A stretch of DNA of 64,000 bases. It comes from a virus. The notes below the pieces were generated by a model. It was not told where the DNA came from. It searched no databases and was given only the letters and a program-made list of their open reading frames with translations. The first letter of the stretch is position 1; every line of letters starts with the position of its first letter. Location of the stretch: IMG/VR virus record IMGVR_UViG_3300046506_000220, positions 18,833-82,832 of that record; one strand, 5' to 3'. Position numbers and translations under genes: made by a program. Of this stretch, positions 1 to 10,100 are shown one piece after another.

Positions 1-1
1 C

Positions 2-3000
2 GGCTTCAAGGAGCTGATCAAGCTGGCTTCCGACCTGGAAACGAACATGCGTGGCGCGGGAGCCGGGGTCGAGGTAATCGGTACCGCGTTAGGCGGGGCT
101 GCACTCGCGGGCGCTGGACGATATGTCGGCGGGCTGGCCGGGGGTCTGACCGGGATGGCGGTGGGTGGATTCAAGGCGGCGGCTGCCGCGGCAGAGGTTG
201 GAGGTCAGATGGGTGTGATCGTTGCCGCCGCCGCCGCCGCGGTGGCGGGTATCGCTTATCTGGTTCGCGCGCTCAGTGATACGAACAAGGCGTTCGATGC
301 TCAGGTCACGGCCGTGAAAGCGGCGAAGGACGCGCAGTCGGAAAGTCAGCAGGGCATGGACAGCCTCGGCCGCACGATCGAGACGCTGGGTCACAAAATG
401 GTCGCGCTCAACCAGCATCCCGAGTTGCTCAAGCGTGAGATCGATGACGTTGCGAAGACGTTCGAGAAGTATGGTGAGCAGCTCGACAGGAGTGCGATTC
501 ACAAGACCGAGGACCTGATCGATGCGCTGCAACGCCTGCACGGTCAGATGGGTCAGCGTTATGAACTGAACACCAATATCGTTTCGGTTCAACTCGACCG
601 GCTGAAGGATGAGACGCTGAAGAAGCTGGCCGATTCGGGCAAGGACTTTACGGCGGCGACGGCTGCGGGTCCCCAGGACAGGATCAACCGCGCCCGTGAT
701 ACCTCGGTTCTCGTGACAGGGGACACGGGGGATATCGTGGAGAGCCTGGGCGACATCAGCATCCTTCCGAGTGGCCGGCGCTCCAGGGGCACGCTGCCGG
801 TCAGTGGCGTCACGCAGGCTAACCTCGGGCAACTGACGGCCTATCTCGGTGAGCTGGTCGACCCGGCCAAAGTCGCTGCGTTTCAGGCAGGTGCTGCTCA
901 GGGCCTTAATGCTTACCCGGAACCGACGACAGCTGACGAGGTTGCTAAAGCCATCGAACGGATCGACAACGCCAGTGGTGCCCTGAATGCGGCGCGTAAC
1001 GTGGTCAATACGGGTGCCCTCAACCCCAATGCGACGCTTCAGCAGAAGCAGACCGCCGGGGGGGTTGAACAGTTATTCAGTAACTATCAGGCGGCGTTGA
1101 ACGGCACGCGTGTTGTTCTTGAAACCCTCCAGCGCACCCTCTCCGAGCAGGTTACGGTTAAAGGCCAGCAGGATCAGAGCGCCTATGAGCGCAGTCCGGG
1201 CGTGGCCGCGCGCACCGCGGGAATCGACAGGGTTCTGCGTGCCGCTGAGCGTGTGCTGACCTCAGGTTCGGGCGTCAACCGTTCGCTTGACGACCTCTGG
1301 ACTGCCCAGACGATGGCCGAGAGTGGCCGGCGCCAGTTCGGCAGGGATGGCAAGCCCCTGCGCTCCCCTAAGGGTGCGGTCGGTGTAGCCCAGGTGATGG
1401 AGGGCACGGGTCCCGAGGCGGCGGCTGATGCTGGCGTCGACTGGGATCGCGACAAATGGCTGAACGACCCGGCCTACAACGAAAAGATCGGCAAAGCCTA
1501 TATGGGCAAGCTGATGAAGAAGTACCGTGACAACAACACGCTGTCGCTTGCGGCCTACAACTGGGGGCAAGGCAACGTCGACAGCCTGCTGAAGACCGCG
1601 GGCGACTTCCGCAATCCGGCGAGTGGTATCACCGAGTCGGACTTCATTGACGCGATTACGGCCAGGTCCAAGTCAACGGAAACGGCGGACTACATCGCGC
1701 GTGTCGGAGGGGGGGCCGGTGCCGGCGCACTGGGCCAGTACTATGCGCTGAAGAACAATCGTGAGATGGCGGTGGCGGCGCAGCAGGCTGCCGAGCTGGT
1801 GCAGCAACTTAAAGCCGCGTTCGATCTGGCCGTCAAGGACAAGAATCTGCCTGAGCAGGCCAGCATCACCATACAGCTGGATCGGGCGAAGACCAGTCTC
1901 GCGGCGTTCGAGACCGAATACAACAAGAAGCGCGAAGCCGCGGCCCCTGCCCTGCGCAAGGTCGCGCAGGCTGAGGAACGTGCGCTCGAAGCGCAACTCG
2001 GCGCGCTCAACAAGCAGATCAACGCCTCAACCGACATCGATGATATTCAGGTCAAGCGCGATGACACCAAGGCCCTGATCACGCAGAAGTACCAGACCCA
2101 GATCGATGTGCTGAAGAGTTCCAGCCAGATCCTGAAGGGTCCGGAGGGTGCGCCCACCTACTCGGCCGAGGTGGAGGCGCAGATCAGGAGCCTTCAGGAT
2201 GAGCTGGCCGCGAAGCTCAGGTCACAGGACGAGGCGGTCGCGCACCATATCGAGACCGTCACCAAGGCGCTGGAGGATGCGAAGCTCAAGGAGCAGCTGA
2301 AGAAAGACGCCCAGGAGTTCAATGCCTTCATGAGTCGGCTGGGCCTCGACATGAAGGCGGGCGACACGCAGCTCAAGGTCGACCTTCGCCGAAATGCCCA
2401 GCCCCTGCGCGATGATGCGAGCCAGGCGGCGTACATGAACGACCCGCGCTACAGCGCGCAGTTCAGTGGGGTACAACGCCAGTCGCTGTCGTTCAGGCAG
2501 GCGGCGGACCAGGACGTGAAGGATCAGGCCGACTTTGCCCGCCAGCAACGCCGTCAGCTCGAACTCGACGCATTTGCCGCGCAGGCGCAGGCCGAACGCA
2601 TCACGCTGAATAACCGGCAGGCGGCGCAGGAGGCTGAGGTTGCCGGTTTCAGGAACCTCCCCGAAAGCGCCCCCGAGCGTGAGCGCGCGCAGAAAGCCCT
2701 GAACCAGACGTTGAATGAGCAGCTGGCCCTGACAGGCAGGATCGGGGAGCTTGAGCGCGACCAGACCAAGAACGCCGAGGACCGGCTGGAAACCGAAAGC
2801 AGGATCAACGCGAAGAAAGCCACGCCGCTCACGCTCGGCGAGGGCATCCTCGATGCCAACGCGAACTACATCCGGATGCACGACGAGACGGCGCAGGCGC
2901 TTGACGGCTACAACCAGATGATCTCGACCACGCAGAACAACCTCGCGGGCTTTTTCGACACGATCCTGACGAAGTCGGCGAGCGCGGGCGAGGCGATGAA

Positions 3001-3589
3001 GGCGTTCGCCCGCTCGTTCCTGCAGTCGATCCTGTCGATCATGGAGCAGCAGGCGGCGCTCTCGCTGGTGAAGTCGATCCTGGGCGCGTTCGGGTCGGCG
3101 GGCGCCTCGTCGGCGGGTGCCGGTGCCGATGTGCAGGTTGGCGGCCCGATGGACCTCGGATCGGGCACCGTTACGGCGCTGCCTGCGATCCAGGGGGGGG
3201 TGGTTGGTGAGGGGGTGATCACCCGCGGGGGCGCGATCTCGCGCTTCGCGGGGGGTGGCCGGGTCAATGGCCCGGTCAGTACGCGTGACTCGGTGCTTGC
3301 GCTGCTCAAGCCGGGCGAAGTCGTGATGAACGACGGCGCTGTTTCGGCCGTCGGCGAAGACTTCCTGAATGGCCTGAATGCCCAGGGCAACCGCGTGATC
3401 TCGAGGAGCCAGCCGGCGCCGGCTCCGAAACGTGACCGGGTTCCGGATCACGTGAATGTCTGGGTCGTGGCACCGGACCAGAAGCCCCAGCTGGGTCCGC
3501 GCGACATCGTGGCCACCATCAGCGATGACATTACCCGTGGTGGCACGACCAAGCAGCTGATCCGGCAGGTTGCACTGGGGCAATCGTAA
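2..3589 (+). CDS. Tail tape measure protein with lytic transglycosylase domain (5' end outside window)
   Basis: This is the tape measure protein that sets tail length and helps DNA entry. The frame is open to the left edge, so the N-terminus is missing; 1195 codons are visible. Near the start are Ala/Gly-rich hydrophobic stretches (GGAALAGAGRYVGGLAGG; VGVIVAAAAAAVAGIAYLV). Around residues 420-520 there is a soluble lytic transglycosylase-like domain (AQTMAESGRRQF, GAVGVAQVM, LSLAAYNWGQGNV), which would cut peptidoglycan during entry. Long Gln/Glu/Ala-rich coiled coils follow. The C-terminus (FFDTILTKSASAGEAMKAF, then a Gly-rich tail) matches the lambda-family tape measure C-terminal region. 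The stop codon overlaps the next start (TAATG). Confidence 0.93.
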   Translation, partial: GFKELIKLASDLETNMRGAGAGVEVIGTALGGAALAGAGRYVGGLAGGLTGMAVGGFKAAAAAAEVGGQMGVIVAAAAAAVAGIAYLVRALSDTNKAFDAQVTAVKAAKDAQSESQQGMDSLGRTIETLGHKMVALNQHPELLKREIDDVAKTFEKYGEQLDRSAIHKTEDLIDALQRLHGQMGQRYELNTNIVSVQLDRLKDETLKKLADSGKDFTAATAAGPQDRINRARDTSVLVTGDTGDIVESLGDISILPSGRRSRGTLPVSGVTQANLGQLTAYLGELVDPAKVAAFQAGAAQGLNAYPEPTTADEVAKAIERIDNASGALNAARNVVNTGALNPNATLQQKQTAGGVEQLFSNYQAALNGTRVVLETLQRTLSEQVTVKGQQDQSAYERSPGVAARTAGIDRVLRAAERVLTSGSGVNRSLDDLWTAQTMAESGRRQFGRDGKPLRSPKGAVGVAQVMEGTGPEAAADAGVDWDRDKWLNDPAYNEKIGKAYMGKLMKKYRDNNTLSLAAYNWGQGNVDSLLKTAGDFRNPASGITESDFIDAITARSKSTETADYIARVGGGAGAGALGQYYALKNNREMAVAAQQAAELVQQLKAAFDLAVKDKNLPEQASITIQLDRAKTSLAAFETEYNKKREAAAPALRKVAQAEERALEAQLGALNKQINASTDIDDIQVKRDDTKALITQKYQTQIDVLKSSSQILKGPEGAPTYSAEVEAQIRSLQDELAAKLRSQDEAVAHHIETVTKALEDAKLKEQLKKDAQEFNAFMSRLGLDMKAGDTQLKVDLRRNAQPLRDDASQAAYMNDPRYSAQFSGVQRQSLSFRQAADQDVKDQADFARQQRRQLELDAFAAQAQAERITLNNRQAAQEAEVAGFRNLPESAPERERAQKALNQTLNEQLALTGRIGELERDQTKNAEDRLETESRINAKKATPLTLGEGILDANANYIRMHDETAQALDGYNQMISTTQNNLAGFFDTILTKSASAGEAMKAFARSFLQSILSIMEQQAALSLVKSILGAFGSAGASSAGAGADVQVGGPMDLGSGTVTALPAIQGGVVGEGVITRGGAISRFAGGGRVNGPVSTRDSVLALLKPGEVVMNDGAVSAVGEDFLNGLNAQGNRVISRSQPAPAPKRDRVPDHVNVWVVAPDQKPQLGPRDIVATISDDITRGGTTKQLIRQVALGQS

Positions 3590-3981
3590 TGGCCACTACC
3601 GCGACCTTCGACTTCCCGCTGCACATGGTGGAGGACAAGAACACGGACCCCGGCAACCGGGTCCAGCTGGGTAACTCCTATATGTTCGCCACGCCCCCCA
3701 CGGCGCCTACTCCGCGTGTGTTCGTCCTCTCCTTCGAGACCATGTGGCGGGGCCTGAAGGCCGACGGCACGATGGACACCACGACACTCGCGCAGACGAA
3801 CGCCGGGGCGCTGTGGGCGTTCTACCAGACATATCAGTTGCACAAGACGTTTCAATATCAGCATCCGTGGTTCGGCGCGGTCAACGTGCGCTTTAACAAG
3901 CCGCTTGAACTGCCCAAGGGCAGGAAAGGCGCCGACGGCTGGACCGAGGCCTTCAGCATTGAGCTGATCGAGCAGCCTTGA
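3589..3981 (+). CDS. Minor tail protein, lambda gpM-like
   Basis: This 130-aa protein sits directly after the tape measure gene, where lambda gpM is found. The C-terminal half (FNKPLELPKGRKGADGWTEA) has the look of the phage minor tail family that completes the tail tip. The start overlaps the tape measure stop (TAATG), implying translational coupling. The assignment rests on gene order and overall similarity remembered for the family. Confidence 0.82.
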   Translation: MATTATFDFPLHMVEDKNTDPGNRVQLGNSYMFATPPTAPTPRVFVLSFETMWRGLKADGTMDTTTLAQTNAGALWAFYQTYQLHKTFQYQHPWFGAVNVRFNKPLELPKGRKGADGWTEAFSIELIEQP

Positions 3982-4472
3982 GAGCCGATCTTCCCGATAC
4001 CCATGTAGCCGACGCCTTCGAGCTGTCGCCCGATGCGCTGGTGGATCTGTTCAGGATCCAGCTCAACCAGCTCGGCGGCAGCACGATCATCTGCATGACG
4101 GCGCAGAAGCAGGTGGTCTGGCAAGGGATGACCTTTGAATCGATCGCCGTGAACCTGACCCAGGAAGGGGTCAGCACCAACGGGGAATGGCAACGTCCGA
4201 AATTTACCGTTGCGAATCCCGACGGGGTGTTCTCGGCATTCGTTGCACAGGGAAAAATGGACGCCGCGACGATTACCCGCTACCGCGTCAACAAGGCGGA
4301 CGTGGATGCCAACATCGGCCGCTTTGCGATGAACGTCTGGCGTCAGTCGAAGACCCTGTCGATGAGCAGGACACTGGTCACCTTCGAGCTGCGCTCGCCG
4401 CTGGACGGCCCCCAGTTCCAGCTGCCGGCCCGCGCCTTCTATCCTCCGGAGTATCCGCATGTCTCTTTGTAA
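3978..4472 (+). CDS. Minor tail protein, short lambda gpL-like; 3' end touched by the tnpB element
   Basis: This 164-aa protein has gpL-type features: an FRIQLNQLGG start, VVWQGMTFESIAVN, and the GEWQRPKFTVANPDGVFS segment. It begins with TTG at 3978, overlapping the gpM stop by four bases. Lambda gpL is 232 aa and ends in a Cys-rich region that is absent here; the protein stops after PPEYPHVSL. The TAA stop at 4470-4472 appears to belong to the right end of the inserted tnpB element, so the native C-terminus may have had at least one more residue. Function in tail-tip assembly is inferred from family and position. Confidence 0.8.
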   Translation: MRADLPDTHVADAFELSPDALVDLFRIQLNQLGGSTIICMTAQKQVVWQGMTFESIAVNLTQEGVSTNGEWQRPKFTVANPDGVFSAFVAQGKMDAATITRYRVNKADVDANIGRFAMNVWRQSKTLSMSRTLVTFELRSPLDGPQFQLPARAFYPPEYPHVSL

Positions 4473-4640
4473 ATAACCCAACCCTAAAGGACGGAGCTTT
4501 CCACTGTATCAGGACGAACCCGATGCGTGAATTCAGGACGATTTACAGCGCCCCTTACCAAACCGATAGGGTTGGCAAAATCAGCTATGTTGACGGACGC
4601 GTTAACGTCTGAGTGCCGCTGATTTCCGCACAAACAGGAG
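4469..4640 (-). ncRNA. Predicted omega (reRNA) guide RNA at the tnpB right end
   Basis: TnpB nucleases use an RNA made from the 3' part of tnpB and the element's right end, ending at the element boundary and continuing into flanking DNA as guide. Here the boundary would fall near 4469, giving a guide beginning AAAGAGACATGCGGATAC, which matches the 3' end of the L gene. The extent given is a guess from family knowledge; only the end hairpin is visible. Confidence 0.4.
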
Positions 4641-5635
4641 AAGTGATGCTTAACCCGTTTTCCGATAGCCCCACATACCGAGCACGTTTGGCTGGTATAA
4701 GCAGGGTCGACATACACCACAGCCAATCCGGCACCTTGCGCCTTGTAGGCCACAAAGTCCTGCAATTGGGCGAAGGCCCAGCGATGCAGCCGTGTTTTCA
4801 TCCGCTTACCTGCTTTGATTCTGGCGCGGATATAGGTCAGGTCTTCCATGCGGATTTCGCCTGCCCCAACACGGATAGCTTCTGTAACGATGGCTTTGCT
4901 GGTTTCGTGGTTGACGTGCCTGACATGTCGTTGTTCACGCCCGGAGATAGCGCGCAGCTTTCGCTTGGCTGCACGGCTACCGTTGGCTTGGAGGCGACGA
5001 CGATGGGCAAGGTATTTGTCGCGGTTATGCCGCAGTTGTCCGCCACCAAACACCTTTCCAGTGCTGGTTGCAGCGAGGTTGTTCTCCCCAACATCAACCC
5101 CAAAAGTACCACCGGTAACAGGCGTGATATCGGGCAAGTTGAGAACAAGATTGAAATACCAGACGCCTTTTTTGATAACAAGTCTGGCTTCTTTCGGTTG
5201 TCCGTTGGCGAAAAGATTGAATTGATGCTTTCCGCCAACAAATGGAATGTGCTCGCGTCCGCCCAAAGTGAACAGGGAGAGCGCGTTACCCTTGATCGAG
5301 TATGTGCGCTTGTCGAAATTGACGGACGTGGGATGGAATGTGATAACTGGAACAGGCTTGTCCTTGTCGAATTTCTTGTTGGCTTTCAGCGTTCTATAGG
5401 CGTCAGCCACACGATGCACCGCCTGACACACCATCTGGCTACCGAGCGCCGGGAACCGTTCCCGCACCAGATAGTAAGCAAGATGGTGCAACGCAACGCG
5501 ATTCCAGCAACGCTGCTCCATTGCCATCGGAACGATGGAATTGCATGCACCCGAAAACTCAATAGTCAAAGCAGAAAGCGCCGCCGATTGTTCGGCAGTT
5601 GCCAGCAGCTTCAACGATATGGTTCGATGGGTCAT
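4484..5635 (-). CDS. tnpB: TnpB RNA-guided nuclease (OrfB, IS605 type)
   Basis: This 383-aa protein is a normal length for TnpB. The RuvC-like active site appears complete: D181 in GVDVGENNLA, E264 in IRMEDL, and D343 in HSDVNASVNI. A zinc-binding motif lies before the last Asp, with C318 and C321, then C334 and C336. The second pair is CxC rather than the usual CxxC. TnpB cuts DNA matching its omega-RNA guide and helps the element persist after TnpA-driven excision. The gene points against the surrounding late operon, so it has its own transcription or is read antisense to it. Confidence 0.92.
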   Translation of the reverse strand: MTHRTISLKLLATAEQSAALSALTIEFSGACNSIVPMAMEQRCWNRVALHHLAYYLVRERFPALGSQMVCQAVHRVADAYRTLKANKKFDKDKPVPVITFHPTSVNFDKRTYSIKGNALSLFTLGGREHIPFVGGKHQFNLFANGQPKEARLVIKKGVWYFNLVLNLPDITPVTGGTFGVDVGENNLAATSTGKVFGGGQLRHNRDKYLAHRRRLQANGSRAAKRKLRAISGREQRHVRHVNHETSKAIVTEAIRVGAGEIRMEDLTYIRARIKAGKRMKTRLHRWAFAQLQDFVAYKAQGAGLAVVYVDPAYTSQTCSVCGAIGKRVKHHFSCLCGNQRHSDVNASVNIADFANPIGLVRGAVNRPEFTHRVRPDTVESSVL

Positions 5636-5676
5636 TTTGTGATCATACAGTCTTGTGTGAAAAGTTCCGTGTGCTC

Positions 5677-5691
5677 GACCGCAATGCGGTC
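5677..5691. repeat. Perfect palindrome in the left end of the tnpB element
   Basis: GACCGCAATGCGGTC is a 6-bp-arm hairpin about 40 bp upstream of tnpB. IS200/IS605 elements carry subterminal hairpins recognised by TnpA at both ends, so this marks the left end. Confidence 0.6.
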
Positions 5692-5729
5692 ACTCTCGGC
5701 TTGAAGCTAGGATTTCTCAGGGTTCGAAG

Positions 5730-6251
5730 ATGTCACTTTATGAACAATACATCGAGGGGTTTGAAGGTCTGCCCTATGTGGAAGGCCGGTCTGACTGCTA
5801 CGGCCTGGTGCGCAGGTGGATCCGCCTGAAGTACGACATCAGGTTGACCAACTACGCGCGTCCGCCCGCGTGGGAAGACGACGGATTCAACCTGCTTGGC
5901 GACTACTTCGGGCGGGAAGGTTTCGTGATCGTCATGGTTGCGCTGAACCGGCTGGAGATCGGGGACCTTCTTCTGATGCGCATCGCCAGTCGCAGCGGGG
6001 TGGCGAACCATATCGGCATTTATGTGGGCAACGGCTATGTCCTCCATCATCTTTACGGCCAGAAGTCCAGGGTTGATGCGCTCAATGAACAGTGGAAGGG
6101 ACGGGTTCTGGATGTTCTCCGGCATCCGGACATCTCAGCGAAAAACATTGAGACCGTCGAGAAGATTGACCTGATGACCCTGCTTCCCCCGCACATGAGA
6201 GAGAAATATGAACGAGCAGCAGCTGCTGGCACTGTGGAATCCGCAGGTTGA
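5730..6251 (+). CDS. NlpC/P60 peptidase, C-terminal half of a split lambda gpK
   Basis: This 173-aa protein is an NlpC/P60 cysteine peptidase. The nucleophile is C23 in VEGRSDCYGLV, and the catalytic His is H94 in VANHIGIYVGNG. In lambda gpK this domain follows a JAMM domain in one protein; here it is a separate gene placed first. It likely acts at the tail tip to cut peptides of the cell wall during entry or assembly. It is the first gene after the tnpB insertion and overlaps the next gene by 44 nt. Confidence 0.88.
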   Translation: MSLYEQYIEGFEGLPYVEGRSDCYGLVRRWIRLKYDIRLTNYARPPAWEDDGFNLLGDYFGREGFVIVMVALNRLEIGDLLLMRIASRSGVANHIGIYVGNGYVLHHLYGQKSRVDALNEQWKGRVLDVLRHPDISAKNIETVEKIDLMTLLPPHMREKYERAAAAGTVESAG

Positions 6252-6639
6252 GCGTTGTGGCTTCATCCTGAGCGATGGCGAGATCGTCGAGTGTCCTAAC
6301 GTTCACGAGAATCCGGAAAAAGGCTTTGAAATCCCACTCCAGTCCATCACACAATACAGGGATCGCGTGAGCGCCACGTGGCACACGCATCCGGCGACGG
6401 GACCGAACCTCAGTGCGCAGGACTACAAGGCGTTCCAGCTCTGGCCCAGGTGGTACCACTACATCATTGGTGAACGGGAAGTCTGGTGTTTTTACGTTCG
6501 CAACAACGCGGTGATCCTGTTCGATGAAGACGATCTATCTGCATGGCTCCCTGAAGGATCGACACCCGGAGCCGATCAAGGTCCACGCGTCGAGCGTGGC
6601 GGAAGCGCTGTCGATCCTGAAGCAGCTTCCGGCGTTTGA
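6208..6639 (+). CDS. JAMM/MPN metalloprotease-like protein, N-terminal half of a split gpK
   Basis: This 143-aa protein carries a JAMM zinc-protease motif: E15 in QVERCGF, then H59-T-H61-P and S69xxD72 in TWHTHPATGPNLSAQDY. These are the metal-binding residues of the Mov34/JAB family found at the N-terminus of lambda gpK. Its 3' end overlaps the next gene by 116 nt in another frame, so the last ~39 residues (WLPEGSTPGADQGPRVERGG) are probably not structured. Confidence 0.85.
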   Translation: MNEQQLLALWNPQVERCGFILSDGEIVECPNVHENPEKGFEIPLQSITQYRDRVSATWHTHPATGPNLSAQDYKAFQLWPRWYHYIIGEREVWCFYVRNNAVILFDEDDLSAWLPEGSTPGADQGPRVERGGSAVDPEAASGV

Positions 6640-7141
6640 CGTGGAGAACCCGGTCGAGGTCCGCGTCAGGGGCTTCGAGTGCCGGGATGCGCTTTACGCG
6701 GCGACCGATGTCGACGAGCTGCACGTGTACCCGGCGCTGCGCGGCGGCGGTGGCAACGGCGGGTTCCTGCAGATCATCATTGGCGCGGTGCTGGTGGTGG
6801 TGGGAGTCATCGTATCCTTTATCCCCGGTGGGCAACCGTTTGGCATTTCCATCGCGATGAGCGGCGCGATGATGATGCTCGGCGGCCTGATCCAGCTGCT
6901 GGCGCCCTCTCCCAAGGCGAGTACCAGCGCCGACACGAGCCAGTCGCTCTACATCCCGTCGAACCAGAACACCACGAAAATTGGCACGCGCATCAAGCTG
7001 ATCTTCGGCACCGTGCGGACCTTCGGCCACTACCTGTCCTTCAATGTCGATGCCCGACGGCTCGATAACAGCACGCTTGCGCTTGGCGGCTACTGCAACT
7101 ACACCGGGGCAGGTCAGGCCCAGAACTGCGTGCTGGGTTAA
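6524..7141 (+). CDS. Tail assembly protein, lambda gpI-like
   Basis: This 205-aa protein starts MKTIYLHGSLKDR, the usual opening of gpI. It has a ubiquitin-like N-terminal region, a Gly-rich hinge (RGGGGNGG) and a long hydrophobic central segment (FLQIIIGAVLVVVGVIVSF, then a second one near residue 110). This fits the gpI family that works with gpK during tail-tip assembly. The long overlap with the JAMM gene suggests coupled translation. Confidence 0.85.
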   Translation: MKTIYLHGSLKDRHPEPIKVHASSVAEALSILKQLPAFDVENPVEVRVRGFECRDALYAATDVDELHVYPALRGGGGNGGFLQIIIGAVLVVVGVIVSFIPGGQPFGISIAMSGAMMMLGGLIQLLAPSPKASTSADTSQSLYIPSNQNTTKIGTRIKLIFGTVRTFGHYLSFNVDARRLDNSTLALGGYCNYTGAGQAQNCVLG

Positions 7142-10100
7142 ATGCACACCAACCGCACACTCCGGGGCGCAGGTGGGGGCGGGAGTGGTTCGAAGAACCC
7201 CACCCGCACCGATGACAACCTGTTCTCGCGCGACACGGTCGAGATCGTCCTGGCGCTCGGTGAAGGTCCGATCCGGGGACTGCGCAATGGCATGCAGTCG
7301 TTCCATGTCGGCGGCACGCCGCTGATGTCGGAGAATGGCTCGATCAACTTCGAGTCGTTCAATCTTGGCGTCAAGCTCGGGCACCCCGGCGAGTCCCCGA
7401 TCAACTTCCAGCTCGGTGGCGAAGCCTCCAACACGGCCGTCGGCACGCGCCTCTTTCAGGGTACCTGGATCACCCGCCAGACCGATGCGTCGCTTCGGAA
7501 TGACATCGACCAGCTCCAGGTCCGGCTTCAGGTCAGCACGCTGTATGTCCAGAACGACAAGGGTTCGTTCAACAACACGGCGCACTTCCATATCCAGTAC
7601 CGCGCCGCGTCGAGTCCGTCCTGGTCGGAATACAACGGCAGCGGCGGCATTGCCGTGACGGGCAAGACCTCAAGCGGCGTGATCGTCGAGTATGCATGGA
7701 ATGTGCCGCGTATCAACGATGACTGGGTGATCCGCGTTCTCAAGGACAATCCCGACAGCAGCACCACCGACTATTGCGACATCACCTGGGAAAGCTTCCA
7801 GATGGTTACCGCGAGCAACCGGACCTATAACCGGGTTGCCCTCCTCCATCTGGTTGCGCTCGCAACAAGCCAGTTCAGCTCGATCCCGGATTTTGCGGCG
7901 GAAGTTGACGGTCTCGAACTGCTGGTGCCGACCAACTACAACACCGACCTGCACACCTACGACGAAGGCACGCCGTGGAACGGGGGGTTCAAGCAGACCT
8001 GGACCAACAATAACGCCTGGGTTCTCTACAACCTGATCATGAACCCCGACTGGGGACTGGCGAAGTACTACCCGTGGATCACCTGCAACCGCTTCGACTT
8101 CTACGATGCCGGTAAATGGTGTGATGTCATGGTCCCGGACGGGCGAGGCGGCTGGCAACCGCGCTACACCTTCAACATGGAGATCAAGGACGCGCAAAGT
8201 GGCCTTGACATGCTGCAGTACGTGGCGGGCACCTTCGGCGCGGTGATCTTCGACGATGCGACCGGCATGGTCCATCTGCGCGTCGACCGGTGGGAGGAAC
8301 CGACCCTGCTGCTGACACCCGAGAACGTGTCACCTGAGGGTTTCAGCTACACCTTCACCGATATGGCCTCCCGCTATAACGACCTGGAGGTGCATTTCGT
8401 CAACCCGGACCTGGATTATCAGGGTGACCTGCGCAACGTCACTGACCCGAACCATATCGCGCTATACGGCCATATCCCGAACTCGTTCGAGGCGATTGGC
8501 TGTACCAGCGAGCATGAAGCGCTGCGCCGCGCCTACTACCGGCTGATCACGAACCTGACCGAGACCATGACGGTCACGTGCAGGACCGCGCGGCTCGGAC
8601 GCATCATTGACCCGTACAGGCCGATCTACATTGCCGACCCGACCACTGGTTATTCGACGGGTGGCCGGATCAGGTCGATCGCCAACAACCTGATCTATCT
8701 GCGCGACCCGATCTATTTTACGGTCAACCAGAACTACAACCTGAAGCTTCAGGCGCGCGGCGGCCTGTGGACACTGGTGGTGGCGCCCGATATGGTCGGT
8801 AGTGCCTACCAGTTGCGCATCGTGAGTGGCGTCATCCCACCGGACATCCCCGACCGCACCGTCTTCACGATCGAGGATAACGGCGGCTTTGGCATTGCGA
8901 AGCCCTTCCGGCCGCTCACGATCAGTCCCGCCGATGGCTCACCGAACGAATACGACATCACGGCTGTCGAGATCAACATCAACAAGCAGGCCGCGGCGGA
9001 TAACTGCACACCCGTCGGTAGCACGCAGTATTCGTTCAAGAATCCGCTGATCCCCCCTCCCCCGACGAATCTGGTCGCGGAGTCGGGCACGGCCATGCTG
9101 TTTCTCAGCCAGGACGGCACCATCATGGCGCGCATTCACGCGTCGTGGGACCCGCCTGGGACCGCCGTCATCAAGAACTACCTGATCCACTGGAAGGAGT
9201 CCAACCAGTCGACGTGGTTCGAGACGACCTCGATGAGCGAGAGTGTCATCCTGGCACCCTGCAAGACGGGGGTGCAGTACGACATCGTTGTCTGGGCAAT
9301 CAGCAGCTTTGACTATCGTAGCGCCCAGCTCGCGATGTGGAACTACACCTGCCTGGGCAAGGATGAGCCGCCGAGTGACGTGCAGAACTTCAATGCCATC
9401 AAGCGCTCACAGGACATCCTGCTGAGATGGGATCCGATTGCGGATCTGGACCGCGCCGGCTATGAGCTGCGTCTGGGGTCCAACTGGGACACGGCGGTGG
9501 TGCTCGTGACCGACTATGCGGCCACCCAGTTTGCCTGGACCACCACGCAGGGGGGCAGCTACGACTTCCTGATCCGCGCCATCGACACCTCGCACAACTA
9601 CTCCCGCCTGCCAACCCGCACGACGCTGCGGCTGTACGGCCCGTCTGCGGTGACCGGGGCGATTGCGATCCAGTCAGGCAACCGGGTCGACCTGCGGTGG
9701 AATCCGAACCCGGAAGACAACATCACCGACTACGAGATCCGCGAGGGAGGCACGTGGGCGACCGCCGTGTTCGTGGCCAAGGTGAAGTCGACCACCTACG
9801 CCGCCACGGCGGGCGCGGCAGGTACGCGGATCTTCTGGCTGAAGGCGATCGCGTCGCCGGGGATCTATTCAGACAAGGCGACGTTCGTGACCACCGACAT
9901 CGCCCAGTCCGACAGCACCAACATCCTGTACTCGTCGGATGAGGTGGCCAAGGGCTTCACCGGGCCAAAGTTCAACATGGTGTCCTATGGCCAGTCGCTG
10001 CGCATGGATGATGGCAAGACGAGGTCTGAATACTTCTTCTCGGTGAACCTGGGAGATGTATTCCGTGCCCAGAACTCGCTGTTTATCGGCCTGAACGCGA

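Larger units (their letters stand above)
4469..5705 (-). mobile_element. Solitary tnpB element of the IS200/IS605 type (boundaries approximate)
   Basis: The element contains tnpB alone, with no tnpA. Read on the minus strand, its right end runs from the tnpB stop into CTCCGTCCTTTAGGG then GGGTTATTTAC, the hairpin-ended pattern of IS605-group right ends. The left end contains a perfect palindrome at 5677-5691. It lies exactly between tail genes L and K, and L's stop codon comes from the element. Without TnpA it would need a helper transposase to move. Exact ends cannot be fixed from one sequence. Confidence 0.75.

Noticed and set aside
2222-3583. 453-aa frame antisense to the tape measure gene
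   Set aside because: GC-bias shadow of the tape measure coding sequence.
4613-5704. 363-aa plus-strand frame across the tnpB element
   Set aside because: Antisense to TnpB, whose catalytic residues and zinc motif are intact on the minus strand.
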